This document shows positions 34,117 to 44,882 of a stretch of DNA of 64,000 nucleotides, one piece after another. The notes beneath the pieces were generated by a model. That model was given only the letters and a program-made list of their open reading frames with translations, had not been told where the DNA came from and made no database searches. The stretch is from Perognathus longimembris pacificus. Lineage: Eukaryota; Chordata; Mammalia; Rodentia; Heteromyidae. Within the stretch, counting starts at the first letter, position 1; every line of letters begins with the position of its first letter. The position numbers and the translations under genes were made by a program. The stretch spans positions 50,237,776 through 50,301,775 of the forward strand of contig NC_063168.1 in assembly GCF_023159225.1 (NCBI RefSeq), written 5' to 3'.

Positions 34117-34260
34117 TCAGGGGTTTGTACACTTTCCGGTGTCAAGAACTCTTTATAATCTCAAGAGTGATTGAGGAGTCCAGAGAGTTTTTATGTAGTG
34201 ATATATTTTAGTATTTAACTATATTATGAAATTAACACAGTGAAATTTTCATAACATCGG
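34117..34260 (+). mobile_element. ancient hAT-like DNA transposon fragment
   Basis: CAGGGGTTTGTACACTTTCCGGTGTCAAGAACTC..., then AGAGTGATTGAGGAGTCCAGAGAG and ATATTATGAAATTAACACAG echo a widespread mammalian hAT repeat (TTGAGGACCCCAAAGAGC series). Only one end is present and the family name is not certain. Confidence 0.55.
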
Positions 34261-34986
34261 GGGCACGTCTTCATCAGCTCCCAGCATGAAGGTTATCACA
34301 GAAGTGTGACTTTTTAGAAATGAGCACACATGCAGGACAGAAAGTGAAAAATCTGTCTAAACATTATGATGAAAGTAATTGACTTTGATGTTCATTGAAG
34401 CTGATTACCTTGAGAGTGATTGTTTAAGAGCAGATGGGCAGGTGTGGAGATTAGTGCTCTCAGGTGAGTGCTGGAGGCCCAGCAGAGACTCAGCAGCAGC
34501 CCCCTGGTTTCCACTGGAATACATGGTACCCACCTGATGGCATTGGCTTTCTCTAAGGTTGTTCTGCTCATCTATGACTCTTGGAAGGCTGATTTTTCAC
34601 TTTATCTCAACTATGAATCTGCCATAGCATTTTACCTTGAGGTTGGTGTGTGTGCAAGTTTGAACATACCATGGATATCTACTGTGCCTACTGCAGATGG
34701 TATTTGCTTCTGCCATTCTGGGAACATAAATGGGTGAGAGTATAGCAATGTGAGAGTTGTGTTGGTGGTGCATTTGTAAACTAACTTACCTATTCACATT
34801 AGCTCCTTGGATTAGATCTTGTTAAACCTAGGGTAAGAGAAAAGGCATTTAATATATCTATGATACTGAATGAACTTCGTAGTTTGATGCATGATAACGT
34901 GGCTGAGTGACAGCTGTACTTACTGCCACTGCTAGCTACTCGGAGAGGATTGTACCATGTGTTATTAGCCTGCAGAAAGATCAAAA
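34261..34986. other. no recognised feature
   Basis: An 89-codon frame at 34,468-34,737 lacks motifs. Nothing identified. Confidence 0.4.
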
Positions 34987-35892
34987 CTAAAATCTTTTTC
35001 AACCACTCTGGAAAGCAGTACGGAGCTTCCCCAGAAGGCTAAATATAGAGCTCCCCTATGACCCAGCAGCCCCACTTTTGGGCATCTACCCAAAAGATTA
35101 TAAGCAAGACTACATTAAAGCCACCAGCACAACTATGTTCATCACAGCACAATTTATCATTGCTAAAATATGGAACCAACCCAGATGCCCCTCAGTAGAT
35201 GAGTGAATCAAGAAAATGTGGTACATATACACAATGGAATTCTATGCCGCTATCAGAAAGAGTGATACTTCCCCATTCGCAAGGAAATGGAAGGACTTAG
35301 AAAAAATCATACTAAGTGAAGTGAGCCAGACCCAAAGAAACATGGACTCTATGGTTTCCCTCATAGGGAATAATTAGTACATCTCTAGGGTAGTCATAGC
35401 AGAAGATCACAATAGCTCAGTAGCTATGCCAGTATGAACACATAAGATGATGCTAAGCGAAATGAACTCCAAGTTACGGAAATAAGTGCTACATCATTGT
35501 TGTGGTTATTTTCAACGTGCCATGTGAAGCCATACCTTTTTTTTTCTCTTGTATTCCCTTCCTGTGGTTTTACTCCTGCTATTACTGTAACTGATCTTAG
35601 TACCTTGGATACTGTATATATGAGTATTGGAACTAGGAAAGGGTAAGGGAATACCAAAATCGAGAGACAAAGGATAAAAAGACAAACCATTGCAATAGTG
35701 ATATTTTAAAAACCAATAGGTGTAAACTAACTGTACAACTCATGGGGGGGGGGAAGTGGGGTGGGGGGAGATGGGGGAAAATGAGGGCAGAGGTAACAAG
35801 TTGGATAAGAAATGTATTTGCCTTACATATGAAACTATAACACCTCTGTACTTCACTTTGACAATAAAGAAGAAAAAAATCCCCTAAAATCT
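34987..35892 (+). mobile_element. 5'-truncated LINE-1 (ORF2 C-terminus + 3' UTR) with 9-bp duplication
   Basis: CTAAAATCT occurs at 34,987-34,995 and 35,884-35,892. The insert begins inside ORF2 (sense GGAAAGCAGTACGGAGCTTC, CCAGCAGCCCCACTTTTGGG, CAACCCAGATGCCCCTCAGT, GGAAATGGAAGGACTTAG, GTGAGCCAGACCCAAAG), passes the stop region near 35,350, and ends in a 3' UTR with a G-rich purine tract (35,743-35,790) and AATAAA before an A-rich tail. No complete protein is encoded. It is the reference copy I used to read the others. Confidence 0.95.
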
Positions 35893-35984
35893 GAAGTATT
35901 GTTTTGATTAAATCCCTACTACTTAGTGCCATTGTAAAGTCAAAAATTTGAAATTGAGCCATGGTAACTTGTGGCGCAAGTATG

Positions 35985-36064
35985 TATGTATATATCTATA
36001 TAGATATAGATAGAGGTATATATACGTATATATAGATAGATATGCATATATATATATATATATA
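35985..36064. repeat. TATAGA/TATA microsatellite
   Basis: Interleaved GTATGTATA, TATAGATA and (TA)n units, AT-rich and imperfect. Confidence 0.9.
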
Positions 36065-37734
36065 ATTTAATTGGAGGAAAGGTTGTCATTTATCTCATTT
36101 GCTCAAAGGTGCTGTGTGTGTTCGAGGTGGCCCTGAAGTAATATGACCGAACACTTGTTTCGAAGAATACTTGGTGGTAGTGTGTGTTGAATGGTTTGGA
36201 AGTGTTGGGGGGAAGCAAGCATTGACCGGTTCAGTTGAAAGAAATGTAGATTAGTGATGATGACTTGTTTTTCTATAATGATCGACATGGCTACATGGTT
36301 CCTGCAGGTTAGTCAAGTTGCTAATCTAATAAGGAGCATGAAGTTGGGAATTCCTTAATAATTCTGTTTGCTTTCTCAACCTTAAATTTGTGTTACCCCT
36401 TAGCTTTTTCATTTAACTGTGTATATAATTTATTACCAGAAATTGCCTGTGGTTAATTTATGTGCTGTTAGCCTTAGGGACTTTTTGTGCTCTATTAGTT
36501 TCCTCCTCTAAGAAGCACATAGTCATAATGGTGGCCCCACGGGTCTCCAGTGACCTTCCCATGAAGGTCAATGATAGATCTGAAGACAGTTTAAAATTGA
36601 CAGAGAGGTACATATTCCTCACAGGTAAGAGGGGGTTTGCACTGTAAGCTTGGTTTATAGGGTTCTTTGTGTGCTCAGCCACTGTGTGTTGCAGCTAGGT
36701 TTCAAGGTACCCTGTGGGCAAAAGCAGAAGTAGGAAACTTGCGAAATCCAAAGGGTATGGCATTTCAATCAATTAGATGGCATTTAAAAATTGCTGTTCT
36801 CTTTCTGAGCTTGTACAAGTAAAATCTTATTAAAGGGAAAAGTTGACATTTATTACATACAGAGAAAAATGTCCTTTGTATTTGTAAGCAGTACATTTTC
36901 TTTGACATTATTTTGTATTGAAGACCAGACATTATATCCATTTTCTTCCCCACTCCTGGTTGCCAGGGAGATGTGATAAAGCAGATGACGATGATTCTGT
37001 TCTTCAGTGAGCTACTATAAGCTTTATGGAAAATAATACCTCATTTCCTCCACAATTTTTACCCTATATCTATGTACCATATTATTGAACACATCAGTGT
37101 GTAGTAAATGAAAATAAATGAATAAAAATAGGTACCCTTTCCCAATAACTGGTAATGTTATATTGGCATAAAATACACACAAGATCATGCAGGAAAGTAC
37201 TGGAGAGCTTTTATATTGGGATTTGTTCTTAGACTCCAGACATCTCTGTGGCCTAGATCTGTAGATGTGGCAGAAAAATGGGCCTCTTATGAAAGAATTG
37301 CCAAGTCACAACATACATCGAGACTGGGCTAACCTCCAGGATGCCCTGGAGCAAAGGAAAATATTACTGAGGAAGAAGAGGTCATGCAGATTGTTTTGCA
37401 AGAGTTCATGGAACTCCTTCCTGGAGAGGGTGAGTTCTGACTGGGGAGTTGCAGGAGTTGCTTGGGAATAGCTGCAACCTTCCAGTTACAGTTAGACTCT
37501 GAAGTTTTGGGTTGGGGTTATAAGATAGCTGTCTAGGGAAGGTGTGGCTCTTCTCTGACCCTTTCAATCTATTTTAGAGTCCATTTTGTATCATGAACAT
37601 TCTCAGGGCCTGAGTAATTGTTGCAACCCCTGAGGTCCTTAAAGAAGAGCAGACCCCGCATTGGGACTCTCCATCTAGGGGAGCCTTCAGCCATCCCTGG
37701 AAGGCAGTCTCAGCTTTATAGGCACATGTATTAT
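36065..37734. other. unique-looking sequence
   Basis: No repeat or exon identified. The 68-codon frame at 37,265-37,471 is rich in charged residues but matches nothing I know. Confidence 0.4.
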
Positions 37735-38130
37735 GCAATTTAAGTCTATAGTTATGGGCTGAATTATCGTACTCCAAACTCATATGTTGAGTCTTTACCC
37801 TTTAATGTGACTTACATTTGGAGCTGAGGCCTTTAAAATGGTAATTCAAGTCAAATGAGTCATGAGCATGAGTCTTACTTTGATAGGCAGCAGAAGGGGA
37901 CAGGAGGTGATGCATACAAAAGAAAGTCCAGGTGAGGACGGAGTGAGGAGCAAACCAAGGAGCGAGGCCAAGGGAGAAACTGAACCTGCTGCCATCTTCA
38001 GCTTTGATTTCTAGCCTCCAGACTGCCATAAACAAACAAACAAATTCACAAATAAATAAATAATCAATAAATTCATCTATTGTTGGAGCCACCTAGTCTA
38101 CTTCATACATTATAGCATACTACTCCATCA
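37735..38130 (+). mobile_element. MaLR-type (MLT1-like) LTR
   Basis: GTTATGGGCTGAATTATCGT start, AACTCATATGTTGAGTC, TTTGGAGCTGAGGCCTTTAAAATGGTAATTCAAG, a GCCTCCAGACTGCC block, then GGAGCCACCTAGTCTAC and TTATAGCATACTACTCC at the 3' end. An AAAC/AAAT simple repeat (38,033-38,082) has expanded where the AATAAA region of the LTR would be. Confidence 0.85.
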
Positions 38131-38162
38131 TAAAAAGAAAAGGATAGTTGTTTGACAAGTTT

Positions 38163-38252
38163 AGAGACAGTGTGAGTCTTTCTTACCTAGGCTGGCTTTG
38201 AACTTTGATCTTCAAATTTCGACCTCCTGAGTAGTTAGGATTACAGGCCTCT
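38163..38252 (-). mobile_element. partial B1-type SINE
   Basis: GAGACAGTGTGAGTC, then TAGGCTGGCTTTGAACTTTGATC and CCTCCTGAGTAGTTAGGATTACAGGC: antisense B1 half lacking its end and its right-hand unit. Confidence 0.75.
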
Positions 38253-38595
38253 TTACATTTTTTTCCTTTTATCCTCGTGAGGCACAAGAAATGGTCTTGT
38301 ATGAGTTATCTACTTGGTGAACTCATTGAACACAGTCTTTTCAGAGCTCTGCCCTAGGTTTCTTCTAGTTCTTTTGGCAGCAGCATACAAGTTCTCTTGT
38401 TTTGCTACCATGTACAAAGAACTATTTGCTGATCTGAATGGAAGAGGAGGAGGTAACCCAGAGGACACAGGCAGAAAGGTAAGAAAGAAAGAAAAAGCAG
38501 TAACGAAGTGAAGACATCTGATGCTGCTGAACCACAAGGAGAACATGGCAGGTGGTAGTGGTTTGCCACACAGATTGTTGGACAAGACTGTGTAG
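38253..38595. other. no recognised feature
   Basis: Frames on both strands (up to 115 codons, minus) overlap and share no motif; an AAGAAAG-rich patch lies at 38,478-38,500. Confidence 0.4.
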
Positions 38596-38800
38596 ATCTG
38601 AAGCCTGGTCCTACCACTGTGTAAGTGGTGATCTTGGGGGAAGTTACTTAGTCTCACTAAGCTGCATTCTCCTTGCCTATGGGAAAGCTATTAGTAGAAT
38701 TCTTACAAGATTTAAATGAACTAATATAATGTAAAATGCCCAAGACAGTATGTGCCAGGTGGTAAGAGCTCTATCAGCATTAGTGACTATGACAATGACA
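38596..38800 (+). mobile_element. MIR SINE
   Basis: CCTGGTCCTACCACTGTGTAAGTGGTGATCTTGGGGGAAGTTACTTAGTCTCACTAAGC, then TTTAAATGAACTAATATAATGTAAAATGCCCAAGACAGT and GTGCCAGGTGGTAAGAG follow the MIR order through nearly its full length. Confidence 0.85.
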
Positions 38801-38872
38801 ATGATGGTGATGATGATGGTGGGGATGATTATAATGATGTTGATGACATTGGTGATGTGAGTGATAATGACA
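38790..38872. repeat. GAT/GACAAT microsatellite at the MIR 3' end
   Basis: Imperfect GATGATGGTG and GATGAT units that start where the MIR ends. Confidence 0.85.
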
Positions 38873-39164
38873 GAGGCTGCTGGCTTTTCACATGTATGTG
38901 GACAAATGCTTGAACACACTGGTTAGTTCCTGCCATTCCTGAGGTTGCTTATGATTGCATCTCTAGGAGTTTGATCAACTTGGCACCTGAAGCTCCAATC
39001 TTACCCAGCCATCTTTCTCATAGGCTTCCCTCTATCCACAAGAAATAAAATTGTTCAGTATTTATTGTATAGACTTAGCTAGACCATCCTACTCTTTAAG
39101 CTAGATCAATACAGTGTCAAGAATCAAAGTCACCTCAGTGGCCCCAGTGCCAGCCCGGAGCTTT

Positions 39165-39391
39165 GTTCTGCTTTAGATTCGTTTAGTTTTATTTCAGCTA
39201 TCTTTGGAATATTTATGAAAATACAAGAAACATGCCGAATGTTTTTGAATTGCAGTAACTGAAACCAGCAGTTATAAAACATGAATCAGGATTGACAATT
39301 TAAAAGTTGGACAAGAATTTTTAAGGAGTGCAGAGAGAGAACTTTAGCACATGGTATGTGGCTGCCAGCACATAGAAATTGGAGAGATAAA
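39165..39391. repeat. local direct duplication, copy 1
   Basis: Matches 40,703-40,927 over about 225 bp at roughly nine bases in ten by eye, starting GTTCTGCT and ending AGATAAA or AAATAAA. Long exact stretches include ATCTTTGGAATATTTATGAA and the end of the copies, ATGGTATGTGGCTGCC. The copies lie 1,538 bp apart in the same orientation; there is no A tail or terminal motif to mark it as a transposon. Confidence 0.85.
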
Positions 39392-40046
39392 TTATTGTAT
39401 ATTTAGAATTTGAACTCGAGTCCTTTTCCTACTTATCTTTTGTTTTTGGATTGGTTTTCAATCCATTTATTGACATTGTCTGCCTCCTTCCTTCTTCAGG
39501 GAGTTCCCAGAAGGATCTTTTGGGATGCATGGCTGGACTATACCCTTTATGACAGAATGATTTGTGATTTTGTTTTCCCTAGTATGTAATTTATGCAAGT
39601 GTATTTCTGGTATACCACCCAAGTTCTGTTTTGCTATCCTAAAAAACCTCATTTTATTCTAATTTTCCCCCTTATACTCTGTCCTTAATGAATGAATGTC
39701 TTATGTAACATCTTGGTACAACTTCTAATTCCTGGATTCAGTGATGGGTATTTCTGAAAAGCACAGTAATGGTGGCATGAGCCACTATTACTTCTCTCCC
39801 ATTGACCACAGATAATGTATCACAAAATAGATGGCTTGAACTGGAGCCATGATTACTATAATAAAATTGTTATAGAAAGAAATAAAGCGTAAAATAGACC
39901 TCTTTTAATCAATATTTCATAAAAAGCTATTCTCTGAGATGCTTATGAAATTGTCTTCGATGACTCCTTCTGAATTTCATGACCTTGATAAAGGAATTAT
40001 TCCATATATGATGTTATATCATTTGTACTTATCCTTATACCCAGCA
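39392..40046. other. no recognised feature
   Basis: Contains a 34-bp segment (39,775-39,810) shared with the edge of a SINE at 42.4 kb; otherwise nothing recognised. Confidence 0.4.
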
Positions 40047-40098
40047 AGGCACCTGCACACAATTGGAGCTAAGATATTTGTTGAATGAATAAAGATGC
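40047..40098 (+). mobile_element. L2/MIR 3' end fragment
   Basis: GGCACCTGCACACAATTGG followed by ATATTTGTTGAATGAATAAAG is the typical terminal sequence shared by L2 and MIR elements. Confidence 0.55.
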
Positions 40099-40702
40099 TC
40101 TTGAACACACATCTATGCCTTCCTTCCCTCATTCTTAGATCTGGCAAAATATTTCATATAAGAATGACACTAATTTGTTTTTACAAATTAAGTTAAGCCA
40201 TTACTTAAGAATTTACTGCCTATCAGGGAACAATGAGGGCAGAGAGAGAGATAGATAAACATTGCAAGTATTTATTATTAGTGCAAGTGCCAAGTACTAC
40301 ATTAGTCACTCACTGAGATAAGGGGGAAGGCAGGCACGGTAAAGTATCTAACATTGTCCTCGTTCCTAGTTTATTATAATGTATTTGCCTAAAAGATGAT
40401 TCTGAATGCTTTGTACCTCTTAACCATGTGATTCTATATAATTACAGAAATATACATAACTAGAGTGATTGCATTTCAGAGGAATATCAAAATATATTTA
40501 AATTTTAATCTCTGTAACCTCAGGAAATGCTTCTCTGCTATTTATAATTTTATATAATCATTTTTCTTTACCACTTTAAGTGTTTTACAAAATTTGTGCC
40601 AAATCTCATTTACTCAAGTATGCTTAAACATTTAGTCTTAAATAGAATCAGTAGAGATAGTAAAATGCAGTAGTGTCATTTTTGTTTTCTCTGGCCAAAG
40701 AA
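40099..40702. other. no recognised feature
   Basis: AT-rich; no exon or named repeat. Confidence 0.4.
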
Positions 40703-40927
40703 GTTCTGCTCTAGATTTGTTTAGTTTTATTTCAACTATCTTTGGAATATTTATGAAAATACAAAAAACATGCCGAATGTTTTTGAACTTCAGTATCTGA
40801 AACCAATAGTTATAAAACATGAATCAGGATTGACAATTTAAAAGTTGGACAAGAGTTTTTAAAGAGTGCAAAGATAACTCTAGCACATGGTATGTGGCTG
40901 CCAGCACATAGAGATTGGAGAAATAAA
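40703..40927. repeat. local direct duplication, copy 2
   Basis: Partner of 39,165-39,391. Sequence outside the matched block is unrelated between the two sites. A composite SINE begins within 10 bp of its right end. Confidence 0.85.
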
Positions 40928-40935
40928 GTTTATTT

Positions 40936-41143
40936 TGGCTAATGATTTCATGCTTGTAATCCTAGCTACTCATGAGGATGAGATCTGATTATTACAGTTC
41001 AAAGCCAGGTAGGACAGGAAAGTCTGTGAGACTCTTATCACCAATAAATTATCACAAAAGCCAAAAGTGGAGCTGTGGCTCAAGTGGTAGAGAGCTAGCC
41101 TTGAAGCCTGAGTTCAAGCCTCAGCACCCCCCCCCCCCCCCCC
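40936..41143 (+). mobile_element. composite B1 + tRNA-like SINE ending in a C17 run
   Basis: B1 half (CATGCTTGTAATCCTAGCTA), linker, right unit GCTGTGGCTCAAGTGGTAGA, and the end AGTTCAAGCCTCAGCA followed by 17 C (41,127-41,143), where related copies have CAACTGACAAAAA. Confidence 0.85.
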
Positions 41144-42177
41144 AATTCCCTGCAAAAGATTTCAGTCTGTGGTTGATTGGGTCTCTTGTTTTTGGGCTTG
41201 TGGTGAGGCAGGATGTCAAGGCAGAATAATGCAATAGAAGAAATTGCTGACCTCATGAAGGAGAGAAGAGGAGGCCACAGAGTCCCAGTATTCCCTTCCA
41301 GGACACACATCCAATAACTTAACTTCCTTCCATTAGGCCTTACCTTCTGAAAGTGTCCTCACCTTGCCTATGGGGAACAATTCAGATCTAAGCCATAGCA
41401 TTTATGAATAATACAAGAGGACCATTAAGATGTGCAATATAACATAATACTTTATTATTCTCTAAACAAAAGGTGATGAAATAGAGACTCAGGAACTTTT
41501 ATGTTGGTTAGGCAGTTTTTAGATTGGCAATATATATGATTAGAAAGAGTGGAATTTACAGCTTGTCTAAAGTTTTCTTGTTGGTAAAATAACCCATTGG
41601 AAGTTTTGGTTTATTTGATTTTTGAAAGAAATATAGGTTTTGTGAAGTCATGAAAAAATATAAGTAGTAAATATGAAGTATATTGTTTTTGAGAACACAA
41701 TCCTGAGAAAAGGAGAATTCAGCAAACAAAAACACAACAGCACCGAGATGGGAATCAGTCTTCTATCAAACAGTGACACAACATTTGAAACAAATGGATC
41801 AGGATATTTGTATTTGTTGTAAAATATTTACTATGAATAAGTTAATATATTTATGTATGTTTGTATAATTTTATATGCTATACTGTATAGAGAACAGATG
41901 GGATGTTGAAGTGAAAGTTAAGATTGAGGCAGGAATTGCCAAAGATACTGACCATTGGAAATGACCAGACAACAATTTCCAATTTGATGCCCAGGAACTG
42001 GCAAGATTGACTTATCTATACTGAACATATATAAACAGGTTGACTTATATATACTGAACGTATATGAATGGGTTGGAGTGTTGGAGTCAATTGTACAGAG
42101 AGTTTCTCTGGTGAGAATTGTTTCATTCTCACTCCCTACTCCAAGGATCCATTACAAAATTCTGTTTATGTCCATCG
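41144..42177. other. no recognised feature
   Basis: Short near repeats of TTGACTTATATATACTGAACATATAT lie at 42,007-42,068; otherwise unremarkable. Confidence 0.4.
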
Positions 42178-42229
42178 ATCCATCCATCCATCCATCCATC
42201 CATCCATCCATCCATCCATCCATCCATCA
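42178..42229. repeat. (CATC)n microsatellite
   Basis: About 13 tetranucleotide units, uninterrupted after the first CGATC, sitting directly against the 3' edge of an antisense SINE. Confidence 0.97.
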
Positions 42230-42402
42230 GTGCTGGTACTGGGGTTTATATGTTCTTGCTTAGCTTTGTAGCTCAGGGCTGCTACTATACCATTTGATTT
42301 ATACCTCCACTTCTGGCTTTCTGGGTTTGTCTGCCTAGCTTGGCTTAGAACCTTGATCCTCAGATATCCTGAGTTAGGTAGGATTACAAGCATGAGCCAC
42401 CA
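42230..42402 (-). mobile_element. composite B1 + tRNA-like SINE
   Basis: Antisense: GTGCTGGTACTGGGG, CCACTTCTGGCTTTCTGGG, CTTGATCCTCAGATATCC and GGATTACAAGCATGAGCCACC. The tail position is replaced by the CATC repeat, which probably grew from it. Confidence 0.8.
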
Positions 42403-42907
42403 TTACTTCTCTCCCATTGAACAATCCTTAGAATTTAGATTAAATAGCCTTATCCCCATTCTTTTCACAATTCTCCATCATAATTGTTTACAATACCTAA
42501 GTTAAGCAAGTTGCTTTTTGAAAAATCAAAGTTAAATGAATAATTCATTAATTATGGTTTGTTTCCAATGGTATTTTTTCACCATCAAATTTTTATAATT
42601 TATGATTTGAAGCCAGCTCACAGGTGAGTCAACTATATATGCTGAAATGTGATTACTATGTGATTAGCAGCTTGATTATAGGATGATCACATGTTTCTGG
42701 CAAACTGTCAAAAATCTGCTAACAGAGTGTCAATCTTGTGGTTGTTAAATGTCGTCTTATGTGGCGAACATAAGGATCTTCACAGCAAGCCCCAGTCATT
42801 TCTATGTCTAATCCCATGTTTCTTCTTGTACCAGGAATGTCCCTGACATTTAGACCATGTATTCACACAGAAGAAAGAACAGAGTTTTCCCAGCCAGTAG
42901 TGTTCCT
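42403..42907. other. no recognised feature
   Basis: Nothing recognisable beyond short AT-rich direct repeats. Confidence 0.4.
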
Positions 42908-43365
42908 TGGATATTATAGATTGAATAATGTGCCCTTCAAACCAGGCGACATTCTAACCTTCAACAACTCACAATGCGAACATCATAGAAATAGGGGTTT
43001 TATAGGTGTAATTAGTTAAAATGATGTAATCTTTGAGTAGGATAGGCTCCTAGTCCACCATGAGTAGTATCTTTACGAAAGGAAAATTTGGACAGGGACA
43101 TATACGGGGATAATGCCATGTGAACTAGAAGGTAGAGATCAGGGTGTTGCTCCTATAAGCCAGGAAATACCCAAATTGCTTGCAAATCCCCAGAAGTAAG
43201 AAGAGGGGGTAGGGAACAGATTCATTTTTCTTTCACAGCTTTCAGAAAGAACCAATCCAGTTGATATCTTGGTTTGGTACTTTCATTATCTAGAACTGTG
43301 ATGAATTTCTGTGGTTTCAGATGCTTGGGCATGGTGTTTTATTACTGCAGCCTGAGGGGACCAGC
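42908..43365 (+). mobile_element. MaLR-type (MLT1-like) LTR, near full length
   Basis: Ordered landmarks: TTATAGATTGAATAATGTGCCC, TTTGAGTAGGATAGGCTCC, ACATATACGGGGATAATGCCATGTGAA, CCAGGAAATACCC, TATCTTGGTTTGGTAC, AGAACTGTGATGAATTTCTGTGG and TGGTGTTTTATTACTGCAGCCTGA. This follows the MLT1 LTR from the GACTGAAT start to the GGCAGCCCGA end. Diverged, with no protein-coding interior. Confidence 0.85.
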
Positions 43366-43695
43366 ACTGTGGGCTGTGAAAGAAAGCCCTCAGGGAAGGA
43401 CAGATTGTATCTATGAACCCCTTTCACCATGTAGATTACTTTATGCACTCTTGTAATTATGTCTTACCTTTTTCTTTGGAGAAGTTGTATAAAGCTTCTA
43501 TCAAGCAATTTGATATAACCTAGTTTAGCCATGCAGAGAATTGCTAATGAATTTTGAATATGCTTCAGATGACCACTTGTCACAAATTTGAGAAGTTTCA
43601 TGTGGTATGGTTATACTTTCTATAATGTGAGAAAACAAACGTGACAAAGAAACAATAGATAGACCCTGAGTTCAAGCCCCAAATCCAGCACACAC
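43366..43695. other. no recognised feature
   Basis: A short AGACCCTGAGTTCAAGCCCCAAATCCAGCA run at 43,661-43,690 looks like the 3' end of a SINE right unit; the rest is unassigned. Confidence 0.45.
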
Positions 43696-43953
43696 AAAAA
43701 ATGTTTACACAGGGGCTGGGGATATGGCCTAGTGGCAAGAGAGCTTGCCTCGTATACATGAGGCCCTGGGTTCGATTCCCCAGCACCACATATACAGAAA
43801 ATGGCCAGAAGTGGCGCTGTGGCTCAAGTGGCAGAGTGCTAGCCTTGAGCGAAAGGAAGCCAGGGACAGTGCTCAGGCCCTGAGTCCAAGGCCCAGGACT
43901 GGCCAAAAAAAAAACAAACAAAAAACCAAAAACAAACAAAAAATGTTTACACA
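43696..43953 (+). mobile_element. dimeric ID-like SINE, best-preserved copy
   Basis: Body 43,712-43,937. A box TGGCCTAGTGG at 43,725-43,735 and an exact consensus B box GGTTCGATTCC at 43,769-43,779 form an intact-looking type 2 RNA polymerase III promoter in the left half. The right half starts near CAGAAAATGGCCAGAAGTGG and has its own A-box-like TGGCTCAAGTGG but no B box. The tail is AAAC-interrupted. AAAAAATGTTTACACA is exact at 43,696-43,711 and 43,938-43,953. Of all SINEs here this is the likeliest recent master-like sequence. Confidence 0.97.
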
Positions 43954-44156
43954 AACCTAACTCAGGGTCTGTGTATCATCTCTGAGCTTTTGTGCTTATG
44001 GCTAGCGTACTACCATTTGACCTGCAGCTAGTACGTGTCCTTTTAACGTAGGATTTTATTTATTTATTTTTTTTACTCAGAACCATTTCTATGAGACTCA
44101 ACCAAGTTGTCTATATCTATCTGTGTTATACATATATCTATCTGTTTATATTGCCT

Positions 44157-44317
44157 AGTAGAATCACAGGATGGTGCTAGTTTATTTATTTTTGAGTTTG
44201 TGGAACATTACATACATGAGAACATTACGTATGTATGTATGTATGTATGTATGTATGTATGTTACCTCCTTGATTTTTTACCTCCAATATCTCAAGTCCA
44301 TCTTTCCATTCCCAATT
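44157..44317. repeat. second local direct duplication, copy 1
   Basis: Matches 45,820-45,951 from AGTAGAATCACAGGATGGTG to TTTCCATTCCCAATT, 1,663 bp away in the same orientation. The centre differs: this copy has a GTAT microsatellite where the partner has AGAAAAAAGTTACCAGATAA. Confidence 0.8.
44228..44262. repeat. (GTAT)n microsatellite
   Basis: Eight uninterrupted GTAT units within one copy of a local duplication. Confidence 0.95.
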
Positions 44318-44555
44318 ATTGTATCACGAGTGATTCAGTTTGAGGCTATCACCTGTCTTTGTTTTAGCTATTCTGATACATGTCATTCTAGCTCATTGTA
44401 GTTGCAATTGGCATTTTCTAATGATTAATGGCACGGGACCCCTTTGCATGGGATTATCTGCATCAGGTGTCTTCAGTGCAGTGTCAGCCTAGTCCTACTG
44501 ACTTTTCTAAATTTGGATTATGTTTTCCTGATGTCATGTTTTGAGAGTTCTTTTT

Positions 44556-44878
44556 TTTTCTTTTCAAACTAATGTACAGAGAGGTTACAGTTTCATACAT
44601 TAGGCCATGGGTACATTTCTTGTACTGTTTGTTACCTCCTCCCTCATTCCCCCCTTCCTCTCCCCCTTTCCCTCTCCCCCATGAGTTGTTCATTTGGTTT
44701 ACACCAAACAGTTTTGCAAGTATTGCTTTTGTAGTCATTTGTCTTTTTATCCTGTGTCTCTCAATTTTGGTATTCCCATTCACTTTCATAGTTCTAATAC
44801 CAGTATACATAGTTTTCAATGTACTAAGATACAGTGATAGTGCAGGTACAACCACAGGAAGGGGATACAAGTTTTGTT
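44556..44878 (-). mobile_element. LINE-1 3' UTR fragment, 5'-truncated
   Basis: Antisense poly(A), ATGTACAGAGAGGTTACAG, TACATTTCTTGTACTG, a C-rich pyrimidine tract, TGTCTCTCAATTTTGGTATTCCC and ACCACAGGAAGGGGATACAAG. Its upstream (right) end abuts a dimeric SINE in the same orientation. Confidence 0.92.
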
Positions 44879-44882
44879 TTGT

